DNA of 64,000 nucleotides from Henricia sp. BOLD:AAB3569 (GCA_037783545.1 JBBELK010000461.1:682001-746000), one strand, 5' to 3'; positions 55,101-64,000 are shown, counted from the stretch's first letter. The notes: generated by a model from the sequence alone, not told the origin. Numbers and translations are program-made.

Positions 55101-57181
55101 AGAGGTAAAACACAAAGGAATTGAACAAATGTTCCAGGTTGATGTGTCCGAGATAAGCAAAAATCCGACTTACGCGATCCGACTTAAGTGAAGATTTTTA
55201 TTAGGAATGACATACGAAATCAAACGTTCTAAGCGATTTTTTCCGCGATCAGTGAAAATCCGACATAAACGTATCCGACTTAAGCAAGTTTTACTGTATC
55301 ACAAAGGTATCTAATCTTCTTTGTCTGTTTTTTTGACAGAGCACCGATCACACCATACAAAAGAAGGCCTATCGTATTCTAGAGAACCTCTGCGATAGTA
55401 CTAGCGATTCTAGTAGGCAGTATGTGGTGTCCAACTTGCAGCAGCTGCAGGATATTCTAGTCACTTCGTTGTCATGTGCATCGCCTTCATCCAAGGGGGT
55501 AAGATGGACAGGACATCTTATAAAATGCAAATATTTTGGCCAATTTGGGACACAAAACTAACGGAGTGTTTACACTTGATCCCGAGATTGGGGTGAAACA
55601 CCGAGCTTGGGATCAGCTCCGGATCACAAACTTAGTGTAAACGCTCTCGGGACCATAATTGGCTCCGGATCAGACCCCAAGATTTTTGTCATGCGTCGGC
55701 AGAGGGTCGAACCCCGTGCAATTAATCTTGACCACATCCCATCCACAGCTGTTGCGGGGGAAAAGCGCTCAAAATTCATATATGTACATGCTCGAGATCA
55801 ATTGCACAATGTAAACGCAGCACTCTGAATCATTGCAGTTAAATACCGACGCATTCTTATCAGGGGATCAATCTTGATCGCGAACTCAGGACCAGTGTAA
55901 ACACAGCGTTAAGCTGTTGGTTAATCAGTTTACAACTGTAGTTTTGAATGTCATTCGACTTCATACTCCATTGATGTCATTGATTGGTATCGGCAGTTAA
56001 AACTGAATCAGTCAGTGCACTTAAGCGCAATAATTATGGTGACATACGCTGGATATTCCCAGTACGTATTGCATCCCAAGCAATCTCGGGGTGTCAAGTC
56101 AATAGTTTGCTTCAACATTTGGTGTGCCAAGAAGAATTTCAAATTGCTCATTCGCTGACTGTGGAAGACTAATGCTAGCTGAGTAAGCAGTTAACAATAT
56201 TTTTATTTGCGATGTAATTGTCAAAATCTTTGTGTTGTAAAGTGTGTAGTTTTAATGCTTTACAAATGACGTTGTTTATGGTGGCCATGTTTGATTGTAC
56301 ATTTTGGAATGCTACAGTTTTATGCTTGTGCTTGGCAAAACACTTCTAATTAGTATGGTGTCCTTTCCACAATCAGCCTCGCCTCAGGTGCCTAATCCAC
56401 ATCATCAAGGCTCTACCGAGCAAGGAACCAGACTTCCTAGAAACCATCATTCCAGAGGTCATCCTATGCACTAAAGAGGTCAACTCTAAGACCAGGGTCA
56501 CGGCCTTTGACCTCTTGGTTGACCTAGGTCACGCTATGATCAGGTGGTCGGAGGAACAGGAGACGAGGGAAGGTATGTCACCAGGCATCATATTCTGCCA
56601 ATTCTAACTGAATTTTCATTTGTACAATCTGTTCTCGTTATTCTCTTAACAAGTTTGCAAAAAAAACATGTCAGAACTTTCACTTTTGGAGAACTGTGGC
56701 CCTGGAAAGAGCTGTTTGTTTTCTCATCGTTTCGAAGAGTATACTCATCGTTTCGAAGAGTATACTCATCGTTTCGAAGAGGATTTGTAAACACGTTCGT
56801 GACACGAATTTGTCTGTCACGCATTGACGAGCCTCATCTTTAATGCACCTGTTACTTAATATATCAGGAGACCTGTAAACATATTACTTAATAAACAGAA
56901 AACGTATATGTTTACGGTGTCGTTAAAATTTGGCCCCGTCCAGAGATGTTCTTGCACACAGGCAAGAATACCTGCATGTAATGAAATGAACTGATTCTTA
57001 ACTGTAGTCACTGCTTGCACTTGTTCCGTGTTTGAGCAAGCTAATTATTACTGTCATATTTGTTTCCATGCAGTTGGTATACGTCGCTATATTGAGATGC
57101 TGTCAGCTGGTTTAGCTGGTTCCCCGCATATGGTCAGTGCAACTGTTCAGGCTCTAACACGGATAGTCTTTCAGTTTAAAG
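42962..57181 (+). CDS. RRP12: RRP12-like protein (5' 18 exons; 3' end not found)
   Basis: Exons: 42962-43148, 43653-43846, 44254-44337, 45038-45114, 45519-45741, 46455-46593, 47512-47639, 48235-48425, 48999-49110, 49341-49511, 50229-50407, 50952-51073, 51583-51810, 52643-52791, 53363-53515, 55340-55498, 56377-56572, 57074-57181. All phases join, giving 933 complete codons plus one base. RRP12 is a HEAT-repeat protein that binds pre-ribosomes and Ran and acts in 40S and 60S maturation and export. Matches include the N-terminal [80 protein letters not shown] and [13 protein letters not shown]. About 370 C-terminal residues expected from human RRP12 (~1297 aa) are missing after 57181. Confidence 0.93.
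43653..43846 (+). CDS. RRP12: RRP12 exon 2
   Basis: Acceptor cccccag, donor gtaagg. Contains [20 protein letters not shown] then [12 protein letters not shown]. Confidence 0.93.
44254..44337 (+). CDS. RRP12: RRP12 exon 3
   Basis: Acceptor tctctag, donor gtaata. Reads [20 protein letters not shown] then ETEYFGAL; 28 codons. Confidence 0.93.
44883..44950 (+). pseudogene. Decayed copy of RRP12 exon 4
   Basis: Preceded by cttgctag and reading [20 protein letters not shown] then SLV, but it diverges before the donor into gttactagcct and tRNA-like B-box sequence (complement of ggttcaaatccc). No GT donor and an in-frame TGA follow, so it cannot replace exon 4. Confidence 0.8.
45038..45114 (+). CDS. 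RRP12: RRP12 exon 4
   Basis: Acceptor cttgctag, donor gtgagt. Reads [20 protein letters not shown] then SLVIK; about 155 bp after its decayed copy. Confidence 0.9.
45519..45741 (+). CDS. RRP12: RRP12 exon 5
   Basis: Acceptor attacag, donor gtatag. Reads [20 protein letters not shown] and ends [14 protein letters not shown]. Confidence 0.92.
46455..46593 (+). CDS. RRP12: RRP12 exon 6
   Basis: Acceptor cttgtag, donor gtaaga. Reads [20 protein letters not shown] then [18 protein letters not shown]. Confidence 0.92.
46603..47048. mobile_element. Foldback element with atgcatagttccga ends
   Basis: Left aatgcatagttccgagatt, right ggtcggaactatgcattt; begins ten bases after the RRP12 exon 6 donor. 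No coding interior seen. Confidence 0.5.
47512..47639 (+). CDS. RRP12: RRP12 exon 7
   Basis: Acceptor tttcgcag, donor gtaagt. Reads [20 protein letters not shown] then [12 protein letters not shown]. Confidence 0.9.
47949..48114. mobile_element. MITE with cagccgatttc termini
   Basis: Arms gcagccgatttcccgaaa and tttcgtgaaattggctgctg; interior repeats of gcgtaag and gcgcaa. Confidence 0.55.
48235..48425 (+). CDS. RRP12: RRP12 exon 8
   Basis: Acceptor ctttaag, donor gtattc. Contains [20 protein letters not shown] then [15 protein letters not shown]. Confidence 0.92.
48999..49110 (+). CDS. RRP12: RRP12 exon 9
   Basis: Acceptor cacttag, donor gtgagt. Reads [20 protein letters not shown] then AVAAYQVMK. 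The donor sequence is the founder unit of the minisatellite that follows. Confidence 0.9.
49111..49215 (+). repeat. Minisatellite founded on the RRP12 exon 9 donor
   Basis: About five units of gccagtgacctttgacac(caag). The first unit is the donor itself (aag|gtgagtgacctttgacac); later units change gtgagtg to gccagtg. Confidence 0.85.
49341..49511 (+). CDS. RRP12: RRP12 exon 10
   Basis: Acceptor gtcgtcag, donor gtaatg; 57 codons. Contains [20 protein letters not shown]. Confidence 0.92.
49763..50098. repeat. 336-bp palindromic element
   Basis: Ends agaccata and tatggtct. The inner arms gggttacaaattgtgtgaca and gtcacactatttgtaaccc, and ctcgtaaccgggac/cccggttacgag, pair over most of the length. 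It ends about 130 bp before exon 11. Confidence 0.65.
50229..50407 (+). CDS. RRP12: RRP12 exon 11
   Basis: Acceptor cttcacag, donor gtaagt. Contains [20 protein letters not shown] then [19 protein letters not shown]. Confidence 0.93.
50952..51073 (+). CDS. RRP12: RRP12 exon 12
   Basis: Acceptor atttctag, donor gtattg. Reads [20 protein letters not shown] then [16 protein letters not shown]. Confidence 0.92.
51583..51810 (+). CDS. RRP12: RRP12 exon 13
   Basis: Acceptor ttttcag, donor gtgagt. Contains [20 protein letters not shown] then [20 protein letters not shown]. Confidence 0.93.
51880..52256. mobile_element. Foldback element with attgattgctttcc ends
   Basis: Left tattgattgctttccggtga, right cgcggaaagcaatcaata, in the RRP12 13-14 intron. 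Confidence 0.45.
52643..52791 (+). CDS. RRP12: RRP12 exon 14
   Basis: Acceptor ccttgcag, donor gtattg. Contains [20 protein letters not shown]. Confidence 0.93.
53138..53430 (+). repeat. Tandem copies of RRP12 exon 15 acceptor and exon start
   Basis: Units of 96 and 92 bp with exon starts at 53175, 53271 and the real 53363, each after a pyrimidine tract and ttag or tcag. The first decoy hits TGA after 17 codons. The second stays open for 31 codons until a TGA formed across the next acceptor. Confidence 0.88.
53363..53515 (+). CDS. RRP12: RRP12 exon 15
   Basis: Acceptor ctatttag, donor gtcagt; 51 codons. Starts [20 protein letters not shown]. Last of three tandem acceptor-plus-exon-start copies and the only one with a complete exon. 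Confidence 0.88.
53573..53722. mobile_element. MITE family F copy
   Basis: tatagaccgtatcgaatagc to ggctattcgatacggtcta, the reverse-oriented twin of 37727-37862. Confidence 0.65.
54213..55296. mobile_element. TA-flanked ~1.1-kb DNA transposon remnant
   Basis: Ends cagtaaacctcggataagtc and gacttaagcaagttttactg with flanking TA on both sides, as in Tc1/mariner/pogo-type elements. Interior copies of aatccgacttacgcgaag. No transposase ORF. A foldback (54661-54895) is nested inside. Confidence 0.6.
54661..54895. mobile_element. Foldback element, copy 2 of the 1536 family
   Basis: gagaattgaagccacgcgcc to gcggatggtggctttaattt, nested in the TA-flanked element. Confidence 0.55.
55340..55498 (+). 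CDS. RRP12: RRP12 exon 16
   Basis: Acceptor tttgacag, donor gtaaga. Contains [20 protein letters not shown]. Confidence 0.92.
55567..55912. mobile_element. Element with gtgtttacacttgatccc ends
   Basis: Left gagtgtttacacttgatccc, right aggaccagtgtaaacacagc, noncoding interior; 70 bp after RRP12 exon 16. Confidence 0.45.
56377..56572 (+). CDS. RRP12: RRP12 exon 17
   Basis: Acceptor caatcag, donor gtatgt. Reads [20 protein letters not shown] then [17 protein letters not shown] and [15 protein letters not shown]. Confidence 0.93.
57074..57181 (+). CDS. RRP12: RRP12 exon 18 (last found)
   Basis: Acceptor ccatgcag, donor gtaaga. Reads [20 protein letters not shown] then [15 protein letters not shown]. 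It ends in phase 1, so a further exon must follow. Confidence 0.92.
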
Positions 57182-57215
57182 GTAAGACACAACTTTTGTC
57201 ATTGTATTTTGACCA

Positions 57216-57353
57216 GGGTCCTATTTCATAAAGCCCACTTAGAAACATTCCTGAATAAACATTCTTAACTCATGTTTTTAAAGATAGTTAAAATATATTA
57301 TATTGTTCCTTAATCCACTTAAGAATGTTTTTAACTTTTATGAAAAAGGACCC
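57216..57353. mobile_element. MITE with gggtcctatttca termini
   Basis: Arms gggtcctatttcataaa and tttatgaaaaaggaccc; inner taagaatgttt/aaacattctta. 35 bp past RRP12 exon 18. Confidence 0.6.
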
Positions 57354-59417
57354 AGATCACCTTTTGTAGGCCCTCATTTTTCCCGTGGTTGTTAAGATTT
57401 TTATACCATATCATTTGTCATATTTTTCTCATTACCATTTTGAAATTGCGCGCTCTCAATCCGTATATTTTCAAGGATATCGTCAAAAAACCACCAATGT
57501 TTTGTAAACTAATTTATCCGTTCCATAAAGCAGTGCAGTGATCACACCAACCTTTTTGCTTCCACATACAATTGGAGATTGCAAATTTCATGTTTTCTTC
57601 CCATGGATAGTATTTTGGGGAGGTTTTTAATATGATAGGTAGGTTAGGACGAAATCCATTTTCTGGAAAAATCTGAACTTCTCCTTTAAAGGTGCGTGTT
57701 CAGATTGCCATTGAACCCCCAATTTGCATAGAAAAGTGATGAAATATATTTTCCCCTCATTATATCTTCTATGAAAGAGTCCTCTGGATCTTTTAAATGT
57801 GTTACACAACACCGTGGACCAATGGTTTTACATCCCTTCAGAGCAATGGACCAATTATGGTTAAGTGCCTTGCTCAAGCGCACAGGTATCGGGACCAGGT
57901 GTCGAACCCGCAACACCAAGTTTTCACCTCATTAAGGAGGTTTAGATGCACGTAAAACATGATCCCTTGATCATTATTACCTGAAGAAATCTTAAAACGG
58001 ACGAAAACAAAAAACCTGCATCCGTGGCGAGATAACTTTGTTGTTGTGATCAAGATTCGAGCCCAACTTCTAAGGCCTCGTCAAAATGTAACTAGTGTTG
58101 AAAGATTTTTGCATTCACGTTCGCGTTTTACGTGCCTCTAAACATCCCTAATGTTGCGAGTCTCGGCCCAAACCACTTAACCACAGGACCCCACAAATTA
58201 TCATTCACTGTATACTAACAGTCCAAACTCCACATAAACACCCTGCGGTTTATCACTCGTCAACATGATTGATTGCCTTGCCTTAATGCCAAGTCCTGTC
58301 CCGTCTATTGAATAGATCTTTCTGCTCTCCCCCTCCCCCCCCCCTCCCCCCATGACCAGCACAGCCCTTGCAGAGAGCTGTTTGTCAATTCAGCTGTTTG
58401 CATGTGTAAAACATACCAAAAAGTCAATAATACCCTGATAAAACAACGCCGTTTCTGTCTCATGGAGTTAATTATAATTCATGCTCACATATGGTACATG
58501 CAGTAACCGATATTTGTTCGACTGAAACGAAGCCACCACATCATCCTTCAACACACAAGTACTGTTTTATTGACAATAATGCTTTTTATACAGATATGTA
58601 TTCAAAAAATTACCCAAAACTTTCTCATTTTAATTTTAAATCAAATTTAGAATTTTAAATCACAATTTTGTATCTGCCACAAAAATAAATTGATTTTTAC
58701 AATTGGAATTAATTGTTTTATAATTTTGCATAAATTACAGTATATCACCATGCCTTACAATCCACTAACCCAGAAACATTTCAGATAATCCAAATCTGAT
58801 ATGGTGGCCATCTTGGTGACAATCGCTAAGTCCACTTGTTAGGTGTGTAAACACTAGGCACTTTGTGTTTCATTGTTATATTATTTAAATAAGAAAACTA
58901 ACAAAGCATGTTCATTCCCATGCCAACAAAATGACAATCAGGTCAATCAAATTTTTAAAAAGAAATACATTTTTTACAAAAACTGTATGTCTAAATAAAA
59001 TAGTTTGTTCTCTTTTTTTGTCCTGCCATAAAAAAAAGCTTATATACCCAGCATGATATGTGACAGAGGGACTCCTCTCCGACACCTCAACACACTCTTC
59101 CTATTTGTTAACGTACCCCCGCCCCTTCTAAAACCTAAGAGGAATTCCTTTAAAGTTCCTTGGATGTTTGAGACACAATGGAAGAGGAGTACCCACTGTC
59201 ACATATTGTACTGCATATGAAAAAGCTAATGGCTCCAATATCAATTATTATTTTATAAAATGAAGCTTTTGCGGACACTGTGCAGCACAGAGCCCAGATT
59301 CGATGCGCGTGCAAGTTGGGCGCACCACGAACACACGCGTACGCGCTCATCAAGGGAATGGATTGCATGCGTGTGCAATGCGCGCCAGAGTACAGTAACC
59401 AAAAATACAAAGCTTCA

Positions 59418-59575
59418 TTTTATATAACAATAATAATATTGGATGTCTTTTCGGGTTATATGAGAATATACCGCACTCGTCATGAAAATACCGAACTCGC
59501 TTCGGCTCATTTAGTATTTTCATGACTCGTGCGGTATTTTCTCATATCACCCTCAAAGCCATCCAATATTATATA
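59418..59575. repeat. Long palindrome, cgcttcggctc centre
   Basis: Arms aataatattggatg ... tgaaaataccgaactcgctt mirrored to catccaatattat; same architecture as 30441-30602. Confidence 0.65.
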
Positions 59576-60534
59576 ATTAATTTTTTAACCGTCAATACGA
59601 TAAATTTGTTTCATACATGTACATGTAATTCTATGCATTAGAAAAAAAATGACGTTCGAAGGGTTAAACAAAATGAACAATTCAAACGGGTGATTTTCAG
59701 AAGGGCCGATTGACTTTAAAATGGCAAAAATTACATTTAAACATCAGATTGCTGACGGGGAATTTGCAGGCATTTATAATTACAGAAGTGATAGCCATTT
59801 TAATGTAAATGGCTGATCAATAAGTAATTTTTGAAACGGAAAGCAGCAGGTGGTGATGTATTTTACTGTTTTATTGGATACATGTATGTAATTGAGTGGG
59901 GAAATAAAACCATCCAGGTGAAACTTTTGTTTCTCTTTCGTAAACAAAAAAGTGTAATTTCTGGTTGATATTTTTGACAATTGTGGAAGTCTTGTGAATT
60001 GATACAATACTAAAAATGTGAATTTGGATTTATGGGCATATGCAGGGGGTACCGGTAAGGAAATTTGCAGATGTCCGGCATTTAATTATGCACCGATCAA
60101 TTGTTTAACCCCCTGCCGCACCCCCTACATGTAGGTGGGGGTTTGGTCACGTTTTTCATGCCCCAGGGTGTTGACGCGCATGTTTTGCACCTCAGGATGG
60201 GGATTTTGTCACAAAAAAAGTGACAATCCCCACCACTTAGGTGAGGTAGCTGGGGGGGAGAAACAATTGATATGTGCGTTTGACATCTACACTCGCAGTA
60301 ATTTCTGAGGAAAATGGCCAAAACAGTTCATAATAACAAAGCTATCCGTACATTGGGGTGTACAATGACAGTGCATCGACATAACAACAATACTTTACTT
60401 TAATGAGTTCAGTTGTTTTCCTTCCTCCAACTAAAAATAAACCTGCGTCTACGTACAGCAATGTTTGAAATATTACCGGCATTAACTGGTTAAAATAGGA
60501 TGGAAATTCTGCGCATAATGCGTCAGAATTTGGG

Positions 60535-60750
60535 GTGATAGGTCAGTGGTCACTGCTGTTGTGTCCTTAGACAAGACACTTTACTCCACCCAGGTGTATG
60601 GTTGGGAAACCCAACTACATGTAACTGCTGGGGTAAACCTACGATGGACTGGCATCCCATCTGTAGGGGGAGTAACAATACTCCATGCCAATGAAACTGG
60701 GGATGAGTGCCAGCTTGGCTCGTTAAGTAACTTTACCTTTACCTACAGAT
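60535..60750 (+). repeat. LINE/SINE 3'-tail-like repeat
   Basis: gtgtccttagacaagacact then acgatggactggcatcccat resemble tRNA-SINE and LINE tail modules. A fragment only. Confidence 0.4.
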
Positions 60751-61613
60751 TCCAGGCGGTATCCGAGTATCGCCAGACATTTCTATTCATATTTTAATGC
60801 CCTTGATTTCTTAATATATAGTCGCAATAAAATCGGCACAGGCTTTGCAAGAAGCGACTAATTTTTGTAGAGCAAGTCGCATTTTGTTTGAAGGACACTT
60901 TGTAAGTGAAATCAGCACCTTTGGACCAAAATCTGATACAAAAAAAGAAATGACAGGAAGATTTCTAAACATCATTTGTGGCAGTTACTTAAAAGAAGAC
61001 ACTGCATAGAACTTTCAGCTGTTTTCTATATCTTTGTTTGGGGAAGGTTTAAAGAGGCGTTCACACTATCACAGAAAATGGCTTTGCGCGTGCCTGTTCC
61101 ATTGGTTTGTACAGGAGCTAATTTGTCGATTGTGCGCGGGCAATGCGCAACATGTTTAGAGCTGGGTCAAAGTTCAAATTTTTTGAACTTTGACCGCGGT
61201 GCGCTGACCTTGCCAATGCGGTATCAGAGAAGCCCCAAGTTACCGGGGTGGAATTTTTCTATTTTGGAAAGATTGGTGATTCGGAGCTCATGCAATGCGG
61301 AAAGAGCAGCGTGATTTTTACGCGACGGTGTGAACGCACCTTAACTCTTCACAGAGGAATATTTTTCTTTCTAATGCCAATAATGACAGACTTTATGAAA
61401 TACTTACACGTACAAGGAAATAACAGAAACTTATAATTTACATGTAAGTAATACATCCAAAGTTTGCAAATTCAGTTGTACTTTATAAATAGGTATATGC
61501 TCAGATAGTACTTTCATTTAGTATGTGTATTTAAAGTAGAATAGTACTAGAACCACTGGCTTACAGAGTTTAACTCAAAATAAACATTCATTAGAAACAT
61601 TTCTGGCAGCTGT

Positions 61614-61974
61614 CTATACACCAATCCGGTAATAAGGTCTTCTTCCCTGTGCATCCGCCATAGCTGGGGGGCTTACACTGAATGAACTGTATGTTTTTGC
61701 TGTTGCTGAAGCTGCATTTGTTTACTTCGAACAAGTTGCGCGTCTTTGTAGGGTTGTGTGCGCGCGAAGGCGGGCGCGTCGCGTGTACGCAAAGGCGGGC
61801 GCGTCGCGTATACGCGAATTAAGGAGGCTCGTTCGTACCGTGCATGTAATGGATGAGCGCTTTTCGTTCTAACAGCAACACAAAACGCACAGCCCATGCA
61901 CTGGACGCCCCCCAGCTATGGCGGATATACAGGGAGGAGATATTAGTTACCGGATTGGTCTATAGAGTAGACGG
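61614..61974. mobile_element. Foldback element family G, copy 2
   Basis: Ends ccaatccggtaataaggtct and gttaccggattggtctata; arms include cgccatagctggggggc and gccccccagctatggcg. Lies just beyond the glycosyltransferase stop codon. Confidence 0.65.
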
Positions 61975-62043
61975 GTGTGATTTTAAAGCACTTGTTTTTG
62001 GAAGTCGAGACAAACAATTTTGTTCAATCATATTTCATAGTTT

Positions 62044-63576
62044 TTACTTTTCACTATATTTTAAACATACACGTATTGACAGCTCACGCAGTTTTCTGTT
62101 TACTGCTTCAGTGGACACTTTGGTTGATTTTTCTTGCACGTTTTCATTTGCCGCGTCTGTATTCTCCCAGCTTTGGTAGTAGATACCGCTTCGTTTAGCG
62201 ATGTACTCCATGTGCCAGTTGCCCGTTTGTCCTCTGGGCCACATCTCAAGGACCCCCGATCCTTCTTGCATGAAGAGCGTAAAACCGAACGCTGCGCCAT
62301 GCATGCCCACCATGATGTCTGTGTTTCTGATCAACTCCAATTGCTTCGGAATGGACAGTTTGTCAAGCTGTTCCCCGTGGATGTTGTACTCGGGAAAACT
62401 CCCTCTGGAAGCACTGAGCAGCTCTTGTTCATTGGAGATTTTGCGGGAGACGATGCCTTTAGGGTTCCTCGGATGTGCAACGTAGTTCCTTCTCCAGATG
62501 AAAAGGACATTCAGACTTTGTGTTTGACAGCGTCTCCGTCGATCAGTCTCCGGTTTTAGAGAAACTCCAAGCGCACTCAGCACGTCCTTTCTGAATCTGT
62601 CCACCAGGGTTAAAGGTCGTAGCACCTGCAATAGAATTGGACTCTTGGCTCGGCTGAATCCAAACAACACGTTCCGGAAACGGGTCTGTTTCTTTAAGTC
62701 CGTCAATCGGAATACTCTCCTGAAAGTCCCATTGAAGAGACCATCGAGTGAGGTGTGGGGGTGAGCATCTAAAATCCAAAGGTCGGTGTTTTGGAATGTT
62801 TGATTGTACAACTGCATCATTAGGAACGTATCGTACAAGTCAATGACCGTCCAGTAAACATTTGCATATTCAAATCGCGTGAGAATAATCACAAAGTCAC
62901 CTTCGTATTCTTGTATTTCGTCTTCTTTGGCCTCGAAGGGACGCTTGAATATTTCTATGCCATCAGTTATCTGGCTCCCTCGCATCAATTGGTGCCCAAA
63001 GTTGTAGTTTCCTCGGTCGGGTATGTTGGAACAGTTCCCTACGTTAAACAATCCTCGATCAATGTGGTAATACTCTGCATTCTCATCCTGCAGTAGCACA
63101 TCCTTTATGTGCTCCCCACCTTTTGCTTTCGTGTGCCCATTGGACGGATCAACAATAACATTTCGCATCATCACTGTCATGTTCTCATAAAAGTCGATGT
63201 CACCACTGCAGTAGGACTTTGACTTGTGGTACAAATTGAGGAGTAGTTTACTCCCCGAGACTTCCACTTTCCTGACCTGCAGTTTTCTGCTGACCTTGGT
63301 TGTTTGGGCTTGAACAGCAGTCGTCTTAACTGCCTTTGTCATGACGTTGCTGCTGATCTTGAGGTCCTCCGTTCCCATTGTTGGCTTGACCAAATGATTC
63401 ACAATGCCAACATCTTGACGCTTTGGCTTGTTTTGCTCCCTGTCGGTCCGTTCCAAACCATTACTTCCGTCTGTCTCTCTCGAAGCTAACCAGACATACG
63501 TGAGCAAAGCCTGTACAGCTATCAGACCCATAAGAGTCGATAAGCTGCGCTTTCTGGCTTGCAGCATCAAGCGCAT
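62044..63576 (-). CDS. GT61-family type II membrane glycosyltransferase
   Basis: Uninterrupted 510-aa ORF. Residues 1-10 are basic and 11-31 (SLSTLMGLIAVQALLTYVWL) form one hydrophobic signal-anchor, giving a Golgi type II topology with a stem of about 80 residues. Four N-glycosylation sequons (NMT, NCS, NQT, NGT) fit a lumenal domain. The C-terminal half has GT61 (DUF563) features: FIWRRNYVAHPRNPKGIVSR near 365, and DIMVGMHGAAFGFTLFMQEG with the conserved HGA near 426, followed by GVLEMWP. GT61 includes plant beta-1,2-xylosyltransferases and animal EOGT. EOGT itself is an ER protein with a signal peptide and KDEL-like tail, absent here, so the acceptor is unknown. The start is the ATG just before the signal-anchor. 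It may be nested opposite an RRP12 intron. Confidence 0.85.
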   Translation of the reverse strand: MRLMLQARKRSLSTLMGLIAVQALLTYVWLASRETDGSNGLERTDREQNKPKRQDVGIVNHLVKPTMGTEDLKISSNVMTKAVKTTAVQAQTTKVSRKLQVRKVEVSGSKLLLNLYHKSKSYCSGDIDFYENMTVMMRNVIVDPSNGHTKAKGGEHIKDVLLQDENAEYYHIDRGLFNVGNCSNIPDRGNYNFGHQLMRGSQITDGIEIFKRPFEAKEDEIQEYEGDFVIILTRFEYANVYWTVIDLYDTFLMMQLYNQTFQNTDLWILDAHPHTSLDGLFNGTFRRVFRLTDLKKQTRFRNVLFGFSRAKSPILLQVLRPLTLVDRFRKDVLSALGVSLKPETDRRRRCQTQSLNVLFIWRRNYVAHPRNPKGIVSRKISNEQELLSASRGSFPEYNIHGEQLDKLSIPKQLELIRNTDIMVGMHGAAFGFTLFMQEGSGVLEMWPRGQTGNWHMEYIAKRSGIYYQSWENTDAANENVQEKSTKVSTEAVNRKLRELSIRVCLKYSEK

Positions 63577-63609
63577 TGTGAATGTCCAGGCTGATCTCAG
63601 AGTCTCTCA
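63577..63609 (-). other. 5'UTR segment of the glycosyltransferase exon
   Basis: On the minus strand the 33 bases before the ATG follow a strong pyrimidine tract and ttattcag. This suggests a noncoding first exon lies upstream (higher coordinates) and argues against a simple intronless retrocopy. Confidence 0.45.
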
Positions 63610-64000
63610 CTGAATAATAGGAAAGAAAAGAGTTGTCAAGGTTGGTAAGGAGAACAAAAGCTGCCTTTGTTTAATCTTGCACACAATCGGCTGAGCTAAA
63701 AGCAATTTGTGGCCATTTGCAAAGCACGTAGCTCGCCATGTGCTGTCAATTTCCACTGCGCTTTTCCGCCTCACTAGCTCATGAGACAAATATATCCTGT
63801 TTGATGTTTCCGCCTTGCGAGTCAAAAACCAAACTTTTTGGCAGCAAGCCTGTGCTACATGCTAGTGAGGCCAAAGTAAACATAATTAGCCAATGAAAAT
63901 ACAAGATTGTGGCCTCTGGGAAAGTCACCGACACTTTCAGTGGAGCTGCCCTTGAGGTCTCATTAGTGCATTATGGTTGTCATTGGCTAGTTACATACAT
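63610..64000. other. Upstream of the glycosyltransferase
   Basis: No coding exon or clear repeat recognised; presumably 5' intron or promoter of the minus-strand gene. Confidence 0.4.

Larger units (their letters stand above)
57182..62043. other. RRP12 intron 18 or downstream region (4.9 kb)
   Basis: No RRP12 exon recognised on either strand. Contains MITEs 57216-57353 and 57350-57690, a SINE-2 piece 57772-57925, a palindrome 59418-59575, a LINE-tail-like repeat 60535-60750, a MITE E relative ~61054-61345 and foldback G 61614-61974. Otherwise AT-rich. Confidence 0.65.

Noticed and set aside
62134-62559. Plus-strand 141-aa ORF
   Set aside because: Shadow of the well-supported minus-strand GT61 ORF.
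1-64000. Retroelement or viral polyprotein genes
   Set aside because: No reverse transcriptase, integrase, gag-like, capsid or transposase ORF was recognised; the mobile DNA here is non-autonomous.

Overview
This is an intron-rich animal genome segment, most likely from a marine invertebrate deuterostome (an echinoderm, hemichordate or amphioxus relative; the sequence alone does not settle which). Evidence: GT-AG introns throughout, spliced products that align closely with vertebrate orthologues as I remember them, candidate minor (U12-type) introns, many tRNA-derived SINEs with (ATT)n tails, and dozens of short foldback (MITE-like) elements. There are no operons, ribosome-binding sites or prokaryotic features.

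Layout, all plus strand unless noted. (1) 95-16244: the last 18 coding exons of exportin-7 (XPO7); the first ~270 residues lie upstream of the window. (2) 20406-35234: a complete 12-exon PUF60 splicing factor gene (606 aa; RRM1, RRM2, Ala-rich linker, C-terminal UHM). (3) 38437-40389: a complete 4-exon NHP2 gene (H/ACA snoRNP core protein, 156 aa). (4) 42962-57181: 18 exons of RRP12 (pre-ribosome maturation/export HEAT protein), about 933 codons. Its C-terminal third is not visible in the remaining 6.8 kb. (5) 63576-62044, minus strand: one uninterrupted 510-aa ORF for a GT61-family type II membrane glycosyltransferase, preceded by a probable 5'UTR splice acceptor. It probably sits inside, or just beyond, a long RRP12 intron. 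Four of the five genes serve nuclear RNA processing or transport, but nothing shows that they are co-regulated.

The most striking pattern is that exon edges are repeatedly caught up in local tandem duplications. XPO7, PUF60 and RRP12 each carry arrays in which a splice site plus part of its exon has been copied, usually leaving decoy exon fragments with in-frame stops. One duplicate in XPO7 (15567-15656) stays open, has GT and AG borders and preserves the frame, so it could be a real 30-residue cassette exon. XPO7 also has two introns with textbook U12 5' splice sites, one of them apparently AT-AA. The rest of the DNA is dominated by SINEs, minisatellites and MITEs. Several MITEs are bordered by TTAA, and in one case the sequence itself supplies the empty-site comparison.
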